From positions 359,051 through 423,050 of the forward strand of contig KN805377.1 of the NCBI GenBank assembly GCA_000818945.1: a stretch of 64,000 bases of DNA. The letters run 5' to 3'. This document shows, one piece after another, positions 39,719-50,271 of the stretch; positions within the stretch are counted from its first letter, which is position 1, and each line of letters opens with the position of its first letter. A program made the position numbers and the translations under genes. The notes beneath the pieces are model-generated. The model saw nothing but the letters and a program-made list of their open reading frames with translations, had not been told where the DNA came from and made no database searches. The DNA comes from Schizochytrium sp. CCTCC M209059 (taxonomy: Eukaryota; Sar; Bigyra; Thraustochytrida; Thraustochytriidae).

Positions 39719-42700
39719 ATGTCACAACGTGGAGCTGCGGCGGTGGCTGCGCTAGTCTCGGGCGCGCTTGACGCCGGCAGAGCGCGCTTCGAGACGGCAG
39801 CGAGGGCTGCTGCGGATATTGGGAGGCATCAGGTCAATGGGACAAGATCAGGCAAACGTGGCGGCGACCTCGTCGAGGCCCTTGCCGCAACGAGAGCCGA
39901 CGTCGCGCGCGGCGGGGAGACCGCGACGAGAACAGCCTGTGCTATCCTGCAAGCTCTTGAAGGCACCCAGAATGGACCGCACCGCAAATTCCTCCTCAGG
40001 ATATTCCGCTGGCTCGCGCAAAGTTTGCCAATTTCGTGGGCGCACGCACTCGCCGAAGCCCTCGAGGAGGAGGACATTGGCAAAGATGCGCAGCTTGAAG
40101 GCCTGCTCATTGTGCGCGGCGCCTTTGGAAGCGAGACGGTCACATTCAAAGACTTGGCACAGCAGCCGTTTGTTGATGCCTGCGCCGCTGATGCACTCCT
40201 GCTAAAAGCCGTCGCTCGGATCATGAGGGACTCGGTGGACCGTGATGAGCGTTCCCGCTTCGCCGGCAGAACGCCACTCGCAGCAGCGGCCTCAGACATC
40301 TTCATGCTCTGTATTTTGCAATTGTGTAGACAGATTCATGCCCGCGAAAAGGAAAAGCGTCTTCGTAATGCAGCCATGCTTGGACTCTGGGCACAACGAG
40401 CGCAGATTTGCGTGCATCTCGAGCTGCTCCATCAAATCATCAGCCGAGAAAATGCCCCGAACAGCACACTCTTTCTCATGGGACTTCAAGATCTGCGCGA
40501 CGACATTGCGTTAGTGGCGGCGCGCAACGCGGATGGAAGAGAACCTGGATCTTTGTCGGCCGCCCTCGCCGCGCACCTCTTGGCCTCGGGATCAGCTCTT
40601 GTTCATGCAGACCCGGCATGGGAGGATGCTGACATCGCAGCACAAGAAGTCAGTACGTGTCTCGCAGAACTCGACATCACAACGCAAAGAACTCAGGCGC
40701 TTGCCGCTGAATCTGTAGACGACAGCATGGCTGAAGACCGCCGTTTTGAGCTCGATCACATTGCCAAGGTGCAAGTACGGCGTCTGTGCCTTCTTTTGGG
40801 CCGGATGAGGCCTCAAGTACGTGCAAAAGTCGCTAGTCAGTGTGGATCTGACCTCTTGCAGCTGGCAGCGCGCCAACTCGGACGGTCCTCCGGGACTTGC
40901 GCGGGCCTTGCCAGCACGCTGGTCAGCACAGTCCTGGAAACACTTTGCGAACCTCCCGCGCATCCGAACAATTCGGCGCAAGACGACGTAGACGAACGTG
41001 TCGGAAAAGGATATGCGTCGCTCTTTGCATTGCTCAAGTCAGAGGACACCATCGCAGACTGTGCGGCTGACATTATTGCAAGCGGTGCAATACGCTTTCC
41101 GCACCAATTACTTCCAGACTTGACTGGTATTGCCGCGTCATCATCTTCCTCTCTTGCAGAACGAGAAAAGGCGCTTTTGGCCTTGCAGCTTTATGTGGCG
41201 CGCAACAGTGGAAGTCTCGAGCCTTTCACAGACGTTTTGCGAACGAGACTACTCGAGCTTGTAGGAAGCGATCAGCTCAAGCTCCGTCTTGCTTCAGGAA
41301 AGGTCCTTGGTCAGACAGATCCTGCAAGCATTGTACCTTTTCTTTGCCGTCTTGCCTCGCAAACGCAAAGCAATGCGACAGCTCGTTCCGCTGCAAGTGC
41401 GGCGCTTGAAAAGGTATTTGAACATCATGAAAAAACGCTTGCGGTTTTCGAAGCATGGTTCGCATGTGCGACAAAGCCAACAACCAAGGCCATGCTAAAT
41501 TCTCCGAAAAAGGAGAACGCAGATGCAGATGCAGATGCGGATGCAGATGCAGATGCAGCGTTGGATCGAGTTCGCGACACCGCAAAGATGTGGGCCCGGA
41601 GCGTCCCGCCGCACGTTTGGCCTGCGATCTTTCGCATTATTTGGCGCGCAGCCTCTACCGAGCCGGAAGCTTCAGGACCTATCGGCGTTGCTCGACGTCT
41701 TGCGTCACCGTACTTTGCGATGCATGCAGTAAAGTGCATCTCAGAGGATGTCCTTCCATTCATGCAAACGCAAAAGGAACTGACCGAGGATCTTTTGGGA
41801 AACAATGCGCAAGGCACGACTGTTCGCGATTTGCTCTTTGCGCGTCTTTCACCTCTTCTTTTTCTCACAATGCTTCCTTTGAGTACGATGTTTGCCCCAA
41901 CATCCACGGAGAGCACTGAGATTGCCGAAGCGCTTCTCTTGCGATGCATCGCAGTCTACGAATTTAAAGAAGTGCGCCAACTGGCCGCGCAGGCTTTGGC
42001 GCAATTGCATCGTGCGCGCGTCGCCATTCCTGTCGTTTTGTGCGGTCTGAAATGGTTCGTGGATCAAACTGCAAATCCTGCCCTCGAGGCGGCAGAAGAG
42101 AATCATCCCGAAAGTGAAGAGCACGCAGCATTACTGGTCTGGGCAAAGGCGCTACAAACACTCGACTCGAACCCGAACAATGAAGCGATCATTCCAGTGG
42201 ACGTATCCGTGGCCAAGGCTTTGGTCGTGACAGCGCAGTATTCCTTTGCTCAGGACCCAACCGGTGAATGTCCTCAGAAGCTAGTGGATCAGCTTTTTCA
42301 AGTCTTTGCAAAGCCTTGCAGAGATCCGCAGAGCCCGCTCGCAAATCTCCAAGAGGGCTGCATCATTCTGCTGAGCTCTTGTGCCGTGGGGACGCCCGAT
42401 GCTTGGAAGCCTTTTAGCAAGACTAAAGCATTGGTGCAGGAACTTGATCCCGGCCATGGCGTAACTGCATTCCATTCGCAGAATCAGCCGGAGCCCATGC
42501 CATCACCTCGGGGCGAGCGTGTTCGCCCGTTAAATCTCGGGCCAGAGGTGTTTGATGCCGTTGTCGAACATGTGTGCAGGGGTCGTCACGCGGCGCTCGC
42601 CAGCATCATATGTGGCGCTAACGTCATCTTGACGTGCCTACGGCGAGCTACAGAGGCCTCATCTCCTATGGATTTTACGCATGCAATTTTGGAAATGACG

Positions 42701-43111
42701 TCCGAGTCTCGACTCTTGCAGCCGATCTGTAGTGCCTTGCAGCGGCTTTTGGGGTCTGTTTCCATCGATGAGCATGGGCAAGCAAGCGCTGCCCTGGTCC
42801 AGATACTCTTTACAGCTTGCCTATTGCGCTCGAAAGCAAATAGCAACGAAGGGGAAAGTGACGATCATCTGTCGGCAACACAGGCTCGACAGCTTTGCAG
42901 CCTCGTACTTGGTGGCCTGGACGACACGCGCTCTCAGGTCCGTGGTGCAATGGTGAAGCTTGCTGGTGCCCTGCTCACACTTCCTGAAGCGTCCTTAAGA
43001 TTTCCGGACGGAGCCATGGCTGGATTGATGAAGAAATTGTCAGGACTTGCAAATATGGACATTGACACAGAGGTCCGATTGCTGGCGTCGAAGCTTGCTC
43101 AACAAATGTAG
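39719..43111 (+). CDS. Large HEAT/ARM-like helical-repeat protein
   Basis: The product is 1130 residues from ATG 39719. An ATG at 39590 would add 43 residues with a hydrophobic stretch (LLLRWSPALIFCALSHSSLL) and cannot be excluded. The chain is rich in Leu/Ala amphipathic helices with recurrent motifs such as LASGKVLGQTDPASIVPFLCRLA and EVRQLAAQALAQLHRARV, and appears to be built of HEAT-type repeats throughout. An Ala-Asp run (DADADADA) near residue 603 comes from a GCAGAT repeat. It could be a focadhesin-like or other scaffold protein, but I cannot place it in a family. No membrane span or catalytic motif. Confidence 0.75.
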   Translation: MSQRGAAAVAALVSGALDAGRARFETAARAAADIGRHQVNGTRSGKRGGDLVEALAATRADVARGGETATRTACAILQALEGTQNGPHRKFLLRIFRWLAQSLPISWAHALAEALEEEDIGKDAQLEGLLIVRGAFGSETVTFKDLAQQPFVDACAADALLLKAVARIMRDSVDRDERSRFAGRTPLAAAASDIFMLCILQLCRQIHAREKEKRLRNAAMLGLWAQRAQICVHLELLHQIISRENAPNSTLFLMGLQDLRDDIALVAARNADGREPGSLSAALAAHLLASGSALVHADPAWEDADIAAQEVSTCLAELDITTQRTQALAAESVDDSMAEDRRFELDHIAKVQVRRLCLLLGRMRPQVRAKVASQCGSDLLQLAARQLGRSSGTCAGLASTLVSTVLETLCEPPAHPNNSAQDDVDERVGKGYASLFALLKSEDTIADCAADIIASGAIRFPHQLLPDLTGIAASSSSSLAEREKALLALQLYVARNSGSLEPFTDVLRTRLLELVGSDQLKLRLASGKVLGQTDPASIVPFLCRLASQTQSNATARSAASAALEKVFEHHEKTLAVFEAWFACATKPTTKAMLNSPKKENADADADADADADAALDRVRDTAKMWARSVPPHVWPAIFRIIWRAASTEPEASGPIGVARRLASPYFAMHAVKCISEDVLPFMQTQKELTEDLLGNNAQGTTVRDLLFARLSPLLFLTMLPLSTMFAPTSTESTEIAEALLLRCIAVYEFKEVRQLAAQALAQLHRARVAIPVVLCGLKWFVDQTANPALEAAEENHPESEEHAALLVWAKALQTLDSNPNNEAIIPVDVSVAKALVVTAQYSFAQDPTGECPQKLVDQLFQVFAKPCRDPQSPLANLQEGCIILLSSCAVGTPDAWKPFSKTKALVQELDPGHGVTAFHSQNQPEPMPSPRGERVRPLNLGPEVFDAVVEHVCRGRHAALASIICGANVILTCLRRATEASSPMDFTHAILEMTSESRLLQPICSALQRLLGSVSIDEHGQASAALVQILFTACLLRSKANSNEGESDDHLSATQARQLCSLVLGGLDDTRSQVRGAMVKLAGALLTLPEASLRFPDGAMAGLMKKLSGLANMDIDTEVRLLASKLAQQM

Positions 43112-43396
43112 AAGAGGACAGGAACGTAAGCAATCTTGTGTAATTTGCATGGCTGCCTCTTGTGATTTGCGTGCGCGGCGGCAGCAATAATCTCGGTCCC
43201 GAGGCAAAGAGCTTTCTCAAGTAGCTTTTGTGATGGTGTAAAGCTCGAGACAAGACATTCAACAAATTAAGAAAAAAGGTTTCGAGACAACGAGAAAATC
43301 AGGACTTTGCCAAAAACTTAGTGGCGGGTTATAAGAGAGAGGGAGAAAGAGAGGGAGGGAGAAAGAGGGAGAATCTTTCAGCAGGCTGAGTACATA

Positions 43397-44180
43397 CTAC
43401 ATGCTTCGAGAGTAGAGAGTGTTACTTGCTGCGGCACTGCGTTTTTCGAGCTGCTTTGCCCCCGGGGCATTTACGCGCATAATGTAATTGTAGCGACGGC
43501 GAAAATTACGGCTCTCATTGAGCGAGCGAAGAGCAAAGTAGTACTTGGCGTAAGTCGCGCCAGAGATGAAAAGATTCCATTGTAGCAGCATGAGCACATT
43601 GCGTTCGAGAAAGTTGATGCTTTGAAGGGAAAAGTGCGGGTAAATGCGAGCAAACTCAATGTTCCAGCTACTGAGATCCTGCCAGACCTTGGAAGCAAGC
43701 AGCATACCTGCAAGAACGATGGGTCGCCAATTCGAGGCGAGGAGCTCCACGTGAGCGCGCTCCATGAGTCGCTCGACATAAATGAGGCACACAACACTGC
43801 ACTCGCTACTCAGCTCGGCTTCGACGAAAAGGTGACGCGCAAATGAGTAAATGCGCTCCACACTAGGGACCTCGGGCGTCCGCTCCACGCGTTCCATGCG
43901 GTATGGTACCCAGAGTGGCAAGCGCGGAAGTCGGAGAAATTCGTACTTCCACTGTGACTTGAGATAACGATCTTCAGAGAGCATCTCGCTGCCGTTGCCG
44001 AGGGTGCGCACATCCTGGCCCAGAGCACCGCGGTAACGATTTGCTTCGTTTCGCGCGCCGCCTTCGGTGGGACTTCCGGGATTGCTGGAATCTGCGCTGG
44101 CGTTATCATCGTTGGCGTTGGCACTGGCATTGACAGCAGCAGGAGCCCGAGCAATTCTTTGCGACTGCACATTTCCCGCT

Positions 44181-44225
<45 letters not shown>

Positions 44226-44950
44226 TTATCCCCATCGTCGACGGAGAGTTCCCCGGTGCGATCTGACTCGAAACGCGAGAGCCGACTGTGCACGCTGCCG
44301 GGCCTTGATGTCGACTGGATGCTGCTCCTGCGAAGGTGCGGGGAGGCAACGCCGGCATCAAAGTCGTTGGAGAAGCCTCGATTACGCGCAATGTCGCGCA
44401 TATCAGACACGGATTCATATCGTTGCGTCCGACCACCGGTTGTCGACGTCGCGGGCGACGCCCCAAATCTCCGAGGCGTCCTGTAGCTCGAGAGGCGTCT
44501 TCGCTCGCACATCATGATATGTCTGTGAATGAGGACACTCACCCGGCGAAGGGTATCGTCGCAGTTGAGATTGAATACGGATCCCTTTTCTGACGCGAGA
44601 TTTTCACGCGTGCCCTGCCGCGAGGAAGGTGGTCTGTATCTGACTTGATTGTCCGCGTTTCGCATGGGCCCAAATGTCTCGTACGCCGGCCTGAACTGCT
44701 GTTGCTGTTGTTGTTGTTGCTGCTGCTGTTGCGTCTGCTTGTGCGACTCTTTGTGCTGCTGCTTTGGCCTGCGTTTCAGGCCCCCCGAAGACCCCTTGCC
44801 CGCGCGCCCCGCGGGGGCGTTGGCGCCGGCCCTGCCGTTCTCGCGCTCGTCATCCCGGCCGTGAGGCACAGCTTTCCGCTGCGACCCGGCCCGGATCGCG
44901 GCGCCGACGCCGGCGAGCCCGCTCTGCGCGCCCCGCGACGCCTCCATCAT
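43397..44950 (-). CDS. Cyclin Y-like protein with poly-Gln and poly-Asp runs
   Basis: The product is 517 residues from ATG 44950 (a second ATG follows directly). The first 330 residues are disordered, with poly-Gln at about 74-86, poly-Asp at about 243-258 and Arg/Ser-rich stretches. The cyclin box lies at about 355-490. Key features are VPSVERIYSFARHLFVEAEL, CLIYVERLMERA, NWRPIVLAGMLLASKVWQD and LLQWNLFISGATYAKYYFALRS. This pattern fits the cyclin Y/CNPPD1-like group and PHO80-like cyclins. Cyclin Y activates CDK14/CDK16-type kinases at membranes. The usual N-terminal myristoylation motif is absent here. The poly-Gln/Asp runs come from long CAG/GAC-type repeats. Confidence 0.85.
44170..44235 (-). 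repeat. GAC/GTC repeat coding the poly-Asp run of the cyclin
   Basis: The plus strand shows a run of CGT/GTC triplets around 44182-44223 coding about fifteen Asp in the minus-strand cyclin gene. Confidence 0.85.
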
Positions 44951-46887
44951 CCTCGCGCCGCCGCCGCAGCCGCAGCGGGCCTCGGGCTGCCGCCGCGCGC
45001 AGGATCCCGGGTCCTGGCTCTGCGTCGCGGACGCTCGCCTCTGCTTGCTATGCTACTCCACGAGTGCTCGACTTGCTGCGTGCTACTTGCTACTTGCAGA
45101 CGCTCGTTTACGTCGTCATTATTACGCTCAGCACAGTCGACCCAGCAAGTCGTTGCGTCACATTGCATCGAGTTGCATTGCGCTGCAACGCATCATATCG
45201 CATCGCATCGCATCGCATCGCATCGCATCGCATCGCGTCGAGATGATCGTGAAAAACGGCCATCAACCGCGAGAATACGGGCGAGCAGGTTTTCCATCAT
45301 CCATGGGCAGACAGGCCTTCGCTTGCTCGCAGTCAAAACAGATTTGTTCGCGATCATCAGCGTGATCGACTTGCTCCGCATCTTGAAGGATGACATGCTA
45401 TCGCCAGCTAAAAATGTAGAAGGGCATTGTCGACATCATTGCCTGCGCTCAAGGTGGCTTACTACAAAAAGAGCTCCTGCACGTGCCGCCGCATCGAGGA
45501 TGAGCGAGGGATCGATCATGGATGGTCAAAAGCGACCGAGGGACCCCTCGCTCGCTCGCTCGCTCGCTGCACGCGGACCTCACGGCAGCGGCGATTCTCG
45601 GACCCAACAGATTTTGCCGCGCATTCGGGTCGATCGCGGCGCTTTGCGGGTTTGCGCGAAAGCGCCCGTCCGTGGCCGTCCGCGGCCGATCTCGACGGCA
45701 ATACAGGCCGAGGCCGGAGCCCGCGAAACGCCCCGGCAACAAGGCGAATGGGCAAGGACGGCTCGCACGGGCCCGGCGCGCCGGCGGGCGAATCCCGATG
45801 TGGGTGCCCGCGAAAAAGTGGGGAGCGACTTGGGACGCCCGGAGCCGCCCTTCGTTCGATGTTTTCGACATGGCGTGGGAGAGCACGTATAGTAAAGCTT
45901 GGAAATTGGCGCGTCGGCTGTCCAGACTTGGCGGGTCCGGTCAAACTCGATTGTTTCTTCGACCACCTTGCTGGACGCGGCTGCGCACAAGCGGCAGAAT
46001 CTTGCGTTCGCAAGCCATAGTCTTGAGAGTGAATGTCTCGTCGGGTTCGCGGCAGTAACTACGCTTGTGGCTGCTTCAAGCACGCAAGGCGCTCGTGTGT
46101 GTGCATTGTCGTATGCACTCCGTGCATTCTCTTGCTTTCTCTCGTAAGCGTAGACGTGGTAGTACTAGTAGTTGTAGGATCCTCCTCTTTCGGGACATTC
46201 GAGTGTTGGCGAGCGTCCCGCCACCGGCAGTGGCGGCTCGAAGACATTGCCCCGCGCGTCACAGGGTCACCCACCAATCAACCACCCGCCACGGACGGCA
46301 GCCGACCAGAAATGAACATGGACGACTGCATGCCGAGGCAGTGAGCGATGATGGGCCACCTGCATGGCCAATCGCCACGGGTGCGGAGGCGCGGACCCAG
46401 ATAGGCCATTCACGGTGAAATGCAGCTCTTACCGACCATGGCGGTTTCTTGAGAGAAGCAAAGGCAAAAAGAGACTGGACCGATTCACGAAAGAGGTTCG
46501 TACCGTCAAGAGCAAAAGATCTTCGCGGACGGAAGATGACCGGTGCCGAAACCTCGGGGAGTGCTGGTCCGCCAAGCTGGATAACAAGTGCGCTGCGATC
46601 CTGACATGCTGGAACGAATCTCGTTTCGGACAAACGTGCTCGATCTTGCTTCGGCCTCACCTCTTAGCCTCTTTAAGTCGAGTATGATCAACGTCTACGC
46701 CTTTACGTAGCTCATGGCCTCATCCAGTTTTGCAAGCATCGCAAAGGGGAAGGAACAAGCAAACAGCGAGCCGCAACTTGCGAACGGCGAAGAGCAAATC
46801 CGAAACTCGACGACTCGAGGAGCAGAACCAAAACCAAAGCAATCACACCAAGCAAGCAATTAAGAACATCCACCGAGGTTTTTAACG
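44951..46887. other. Intergenic region between divergent genes, no supported gene
   Basis: These 1.94 kb separate the cyclin and spondin starts. A GCATC-type repeat lies at 45197-45236. Long overlapping frames on both strands at 45420-46080 are Arg/Ser/Pro-rich with no consistent feature. A CAAGC-type tract precedes the spondin gene at 46740-46860. Confidence 0.5.
45197..45236. repeat. GCATC pentanucleotide repeat
   Basis: About eight perfect GCATC units in non-coding sequence. Confidence 0.9.
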
Positions 46888-47736
46888 ATGGGCAAGTTCA
46901 CGAGCTTTCTCCTCATCGCCATTTGCGCATTTCTGTGCAATAGCGTGCAAGCTACCAGCACCGGAAAAGAACTGCTTCAAGGCGAAGCGCGCGAGCTCGC
47001 TTGGTATGATTGCCCGGCAAACAGCCAGGCGAAGCGGCGTCGACCCCGGAAGTTTGCTCACTGCCGATGCATGCGGGGGTTTGAACGCGACGAGGAGCGC
47101 GAGGCTTGCTTTCGCACAGTCTACCTGACAGTGAACAACCTCTCGTACATGCAACCCTTTTCTTCCTTTCTCGTCGTCGTCCATAATCACTACGCCCCCA
47201 AGCTTTTTGTTCCTGGTATGCCGGGCCCCGAGGGCCTGGGCGCGATTGCGGAAGCTGGCAATACCACCATGCTCGAGCATGTGTACAGCATGGATGACAA
47301 CGTTCTGGAATCTTTTGTTGGCACGAACGTTCCCGCCAATGCTAATGGAACCATTGAAATTCGGATGAACAGCGACTACCCCCTTGTCACCATTGCTGCA
47401 ATGTGCGTCAACTCGAACGATTGCTTTGTGGCACTCAATGGAGCCCCGATCTACAATGGTGCGATGTACTACGAGCCTGCGTGGGACGCCGGTACCGAGA
47501 TGAACAATGAGCTCTGCACGCATGTCCCCGGCCCGGCGTGCGCGGCGGGTACGGGCAACGCACGTACTGAAATGGGCGAGGGCTTTGTGCACGTCCACCG
47601 TGGCTTTCAGGGCATCAACGTCGGTCGTACGGACCTCACTGAAGACGAGCTTGGTGCCAATGGCGAACCTCTTGGGTCCATGTACGACTGGCGCAACCCG
47701 ATCATGCTCGTGAGCATGTCCGACGCTATGATGTAA
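46888..47736 (+). CDS. Secreted spondin-domain protein
   Basis: The product is 282 residues from ATG 46888. Residues 1-22 form a signal peptide (MGKFTSFLLIAICAFLCNSVQA). A short Cys-containing stretch (YDCPANS..., CRC, ACF) is followed by a Spondin_N domain at about 65-275. It shows VYLTVNNLSYMQPFSSFLVV, VHNHYAPKLFVPGMPGPEGL, AGTEMNNELC, and EGFVHVHRGF. Spondin domains occur in secreted matrix and adhesion proteins of animals and in bacterial exported proteins. There is no membrane anchor. The role in this protist is unknown; a secreted matrix protein is inferred. Confidence 0.88.
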   Translation: MGKFTSFLLIAICAFLCNSVQATSTGKELLQGEARELAWYDCPANSQAKRRRPRKFAHCRCMRGFERDEEREACFRTVYLTVNNLSYMQPFSSFLVVVHNHYAPKLFVPGMPGPEGLGAIAEAGNTTMLEHVYSMDDNVLESFVGTNVPANANGTIEIRMNSDYPLVTIAAMCVNSNDCFVALNGAPIYNGAMYYEPAWDAGTEMNNELCTHVPGPACAAGTGNARTEMGEGFVHVHRGFQGINVGRTDLTEDELGANGEPLGSMYDWRNPIMLVSMSDAMM

Positions 47737-47956
47737 GGCATAGCACGTCGCGAAGAAGAGACGCAGCTCTTGCTTTTCTCTTTTTTAATCAGCTAAAGTT
47801 ACGAGACTTGTGAGCTTTTTCTAAAACGAAACACGAAATTTCTATTCATATTTGACATGTTTATAGCCGCGATTTGGAGCGTGCATTCTATGATGATGAA
47901 TGTTCCGTCACAGAAAGAGAAAATAGGACATTTGTGGATACTCGAGCACAGGGCGT

Positions 47957-48418
47957 CTATTTTGGGCGGAAAGGAATTGCGAAGAAAGTCTCATTCCATC
48001 GCTTGAAGGCCGGATGGTAATTGAATTGGTCAATGAGAACCTGGACGCCCTTGGCATGCTCCTCTTTAGCATTGTCATAGAGCCCGCTGATCTCATGCGT
48101 GAGACCTGCATAGGTTCGCTCGAAAGGTCCAATAGCACTGTCGAACTCGCGTGCCCATGCAGCGTTGTCGGCGAGGTTCTTTTCGATTTTTTCTCTTCGA
48201 CGCATCAACATGGCGATCTCATCTTCAAATTCCTTTTTGCCCACGCGATCGGCCCTGATTTCGCGTTGGAGCTCCTTGAGCTGCCCGCGCAAGACTTCCA
48301 CTGTGTTGCCCAGGTCGCTGGCTGTCTTGTGAAAGGCTTCCGAGCTTCGCTGCTTGGAAGCGCGCCGGGCAACCCCACTTTTGCGCACGAGCGCGCGACT
48401 CTCGCTCCGCGCGTTCAT
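47957..48418 (-). CDS. Coiled-coil protein resembling SSNA1/DIP13 centriolar protein
   Basis: The product is 153 residues from ATG 48418; upstream in frame the opening is only a GTG. Residues about 35-115 form a coiled coil with the spacing of SSNA1 (EEDEIAMLMRRREKIEKNLADN-like charged heptads and EFDSAIGPFERTY in place of EFDRTI-EAAY). A C-terminal stretch rich in aromatics follows (FNYHPAFKRWNETFFAIPF), longer than in animal SSNA1. SSNA1/DIP13 binds microtubules and sits at centrioles, basal bodies and the axoneme. The alignment is by eye and of moderate strength. An intron or other start cannot be ruled out. Confidence 0.6.
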   Translation of the reverse strand: MNARSESRALVRKSGVARRASKQRSSEAFHKTASDLGNTVEVLRGQLKELQREIRADRVGKKEFEDEIAMLMRRREKIEKNLADNAAWAREFDSAIGPFERTYAGLTHEISGLYDNAKEEHAKGVQVLIDQFNYHPAFKRWNETFFAIPFRPK

Positions 48419-49752
48419 TGCACAGAGGTCTTCGTCACCTGGTGGTTTGACACTGCGATGCCGCTGCGAGGAACAAACCACCTGTCTCACCTACTTTCGC
48501 TCTCGCGCGCGCTCGAAGCACTCTCGTTATATTTCCTTTCTTACTTGGCAGCACAGCGTAGCCACATTTATCGCTTCTATGGCGCAACAGAACGGTGTTG
48601 TCGCGCTAACTCTCGAGAATACCTTGAAAATTTTCTGCGTGCGTCGTCACAGCGTGGTGAGGCAGCAACTTATCAAGCTGTGTTGATTGATGATGTTGTT
48701 GTTGTTGCTGCTGCTGCTGCTGCTGCTGGCGGCTGGGTGGCTGAGTGGCTGGGTGGCTGAACAAGTATGAGCCAAAGGCGACCTTGTATACTGACTGGCC
48801 TCGGTCTCGGACTCGGTCTTTGAAGTTGGAACAAAAGCCAAATCCAACGGATCGCATCTGTGTGTCGAATTTGCGCGCGCGGCGAATGACAAAGATAAAT
48901 GAATGGATGGTTGGTTGGTTAGTTGATTTATGACATTCGTTCGAACTTACAGTCGAGCTTGGACACCCTTAAAAAGGAGTCTGCTCACAGGCAACTCGCA
49001 TTTCGCCAAACACTTTTGAAGTGCCATCCATTGAAGTTGTTTCGAGCAGGGCGTGTTTTCCTCGGACAGACTGATACTCCTTAAGCTTCCATGTTCATAT
49101 CCGTTACGGAATTCTGCCGCCGGGCCGCGGCGGTCGCTGGCAGTGCCTACCAGTCTGTCTGCATGTTTATCAAGTTTTTCACTGTATGAATGCGACAGGC
49201 TGGCCGATTTCGGCGCTCCAGGCTTGGCCGAAACGTTGCCGGCTCTCCGGCCAGGGAATCCCGAAAAGGGAGAATATAATTGAACTTAGCACCACGGAAC
49301 GAAGTAAGAAACGAAGTAAGACAGCCAAGCTCGTTTAATTCTGAGGCTGCGTCGACCTACCACGAAAAAGCTCGTGACGATCCCTGATTTGGAATCGGAT
49401 GGCGTGGCCCGGGCACGCAGGATGATGGCGTCTCGATCGCAAGAGTTGATTCCCAAAAAAATTTCGTCGTGCCAGTGGTCGCTTGCGTGGGTTTTGGAGG
49501 AGGTGGGTAGAAGAGTAAGTAGACTCGACGATCGAATGGATGCGTGACAGAGCTGGACAATGAGTGTGTGTGCGTGAGTTTGTCGATCTTGACGGCGATT
49601 AGGGCGATCCTAGAGCTCGCGTGACTGTAAACCATCGGCCAACTTACAAAAGAGAAGCTTTTGCATCCGATGTGGGTTTATAGCGCGGCTTCCCCACGCG
49701 GTTGCGCGGCTGTCTGTCAAACGAGGTTTCGCTCGGTGATTGATCACCCATC

Positions 49753-49802
<50 letters not shown>

Positions 49803-50271
49803 CACACACTGTTGGCGTACTCTGCTATGTCGAGGTGCGATAGTGAGGGGAAGGGCAGGCAACGGATCTAGGAAGGCTATGTGTGCGCGTATGTCCTCGG
49901 CATGTGCGCGCGGACTTCAGTTCAACGCGCGCCTTCAATGGCTCATCCACCATCTCCACGATCATCAAAGCAAATCGCTGGGCAAAAGTGCGGTCGGGCC
50001 TGTGTCCACGCGGTCGGTCAATCGATCTCCGCGTGCCGGCGTCCGGGGCCGGCAAAAGCGGAGTTCGTCTGCCACGTCCCCTCAAGGACTGCGCTCGCGC
50101 ACTTTTGCAACACTCGCTGACGGCCCCGAGAGGCTGTCGTGTGCAGGCTCGTCGTCGCTGTCGTCGTTGTCGTCGTTGTCGTCGTCGTTGTCACCAAACG
50201 CCAGCGCAACCTTGTGCGATTGACGACATCACGCCGCCCGCATCAAGCGGGAGGGCAACTGCAATTTCACC
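48419..50271. other. Intergenic region with simple repeats
   Basis: The stretch contains GTTG/CTG triplets at about 48690-48760, a TC microsatellite at 49756-49798, a short AC run after it, and GTCGTC-type triplets at 50150-50200. No coding region is supported. It includes promoters for both divergent neighbours. Confidence 0.5.
49756..49798. repeat. TC dinucleotide microsatellite
   Basis: More than twenty TC units, followed by a short AC run. Confidence 0.95.

Noticed and set aside
45427..46083. Overlapping frames on both strands of similar length
   Set aside because: No consistent features, and it lies in a divergent intergenic region.
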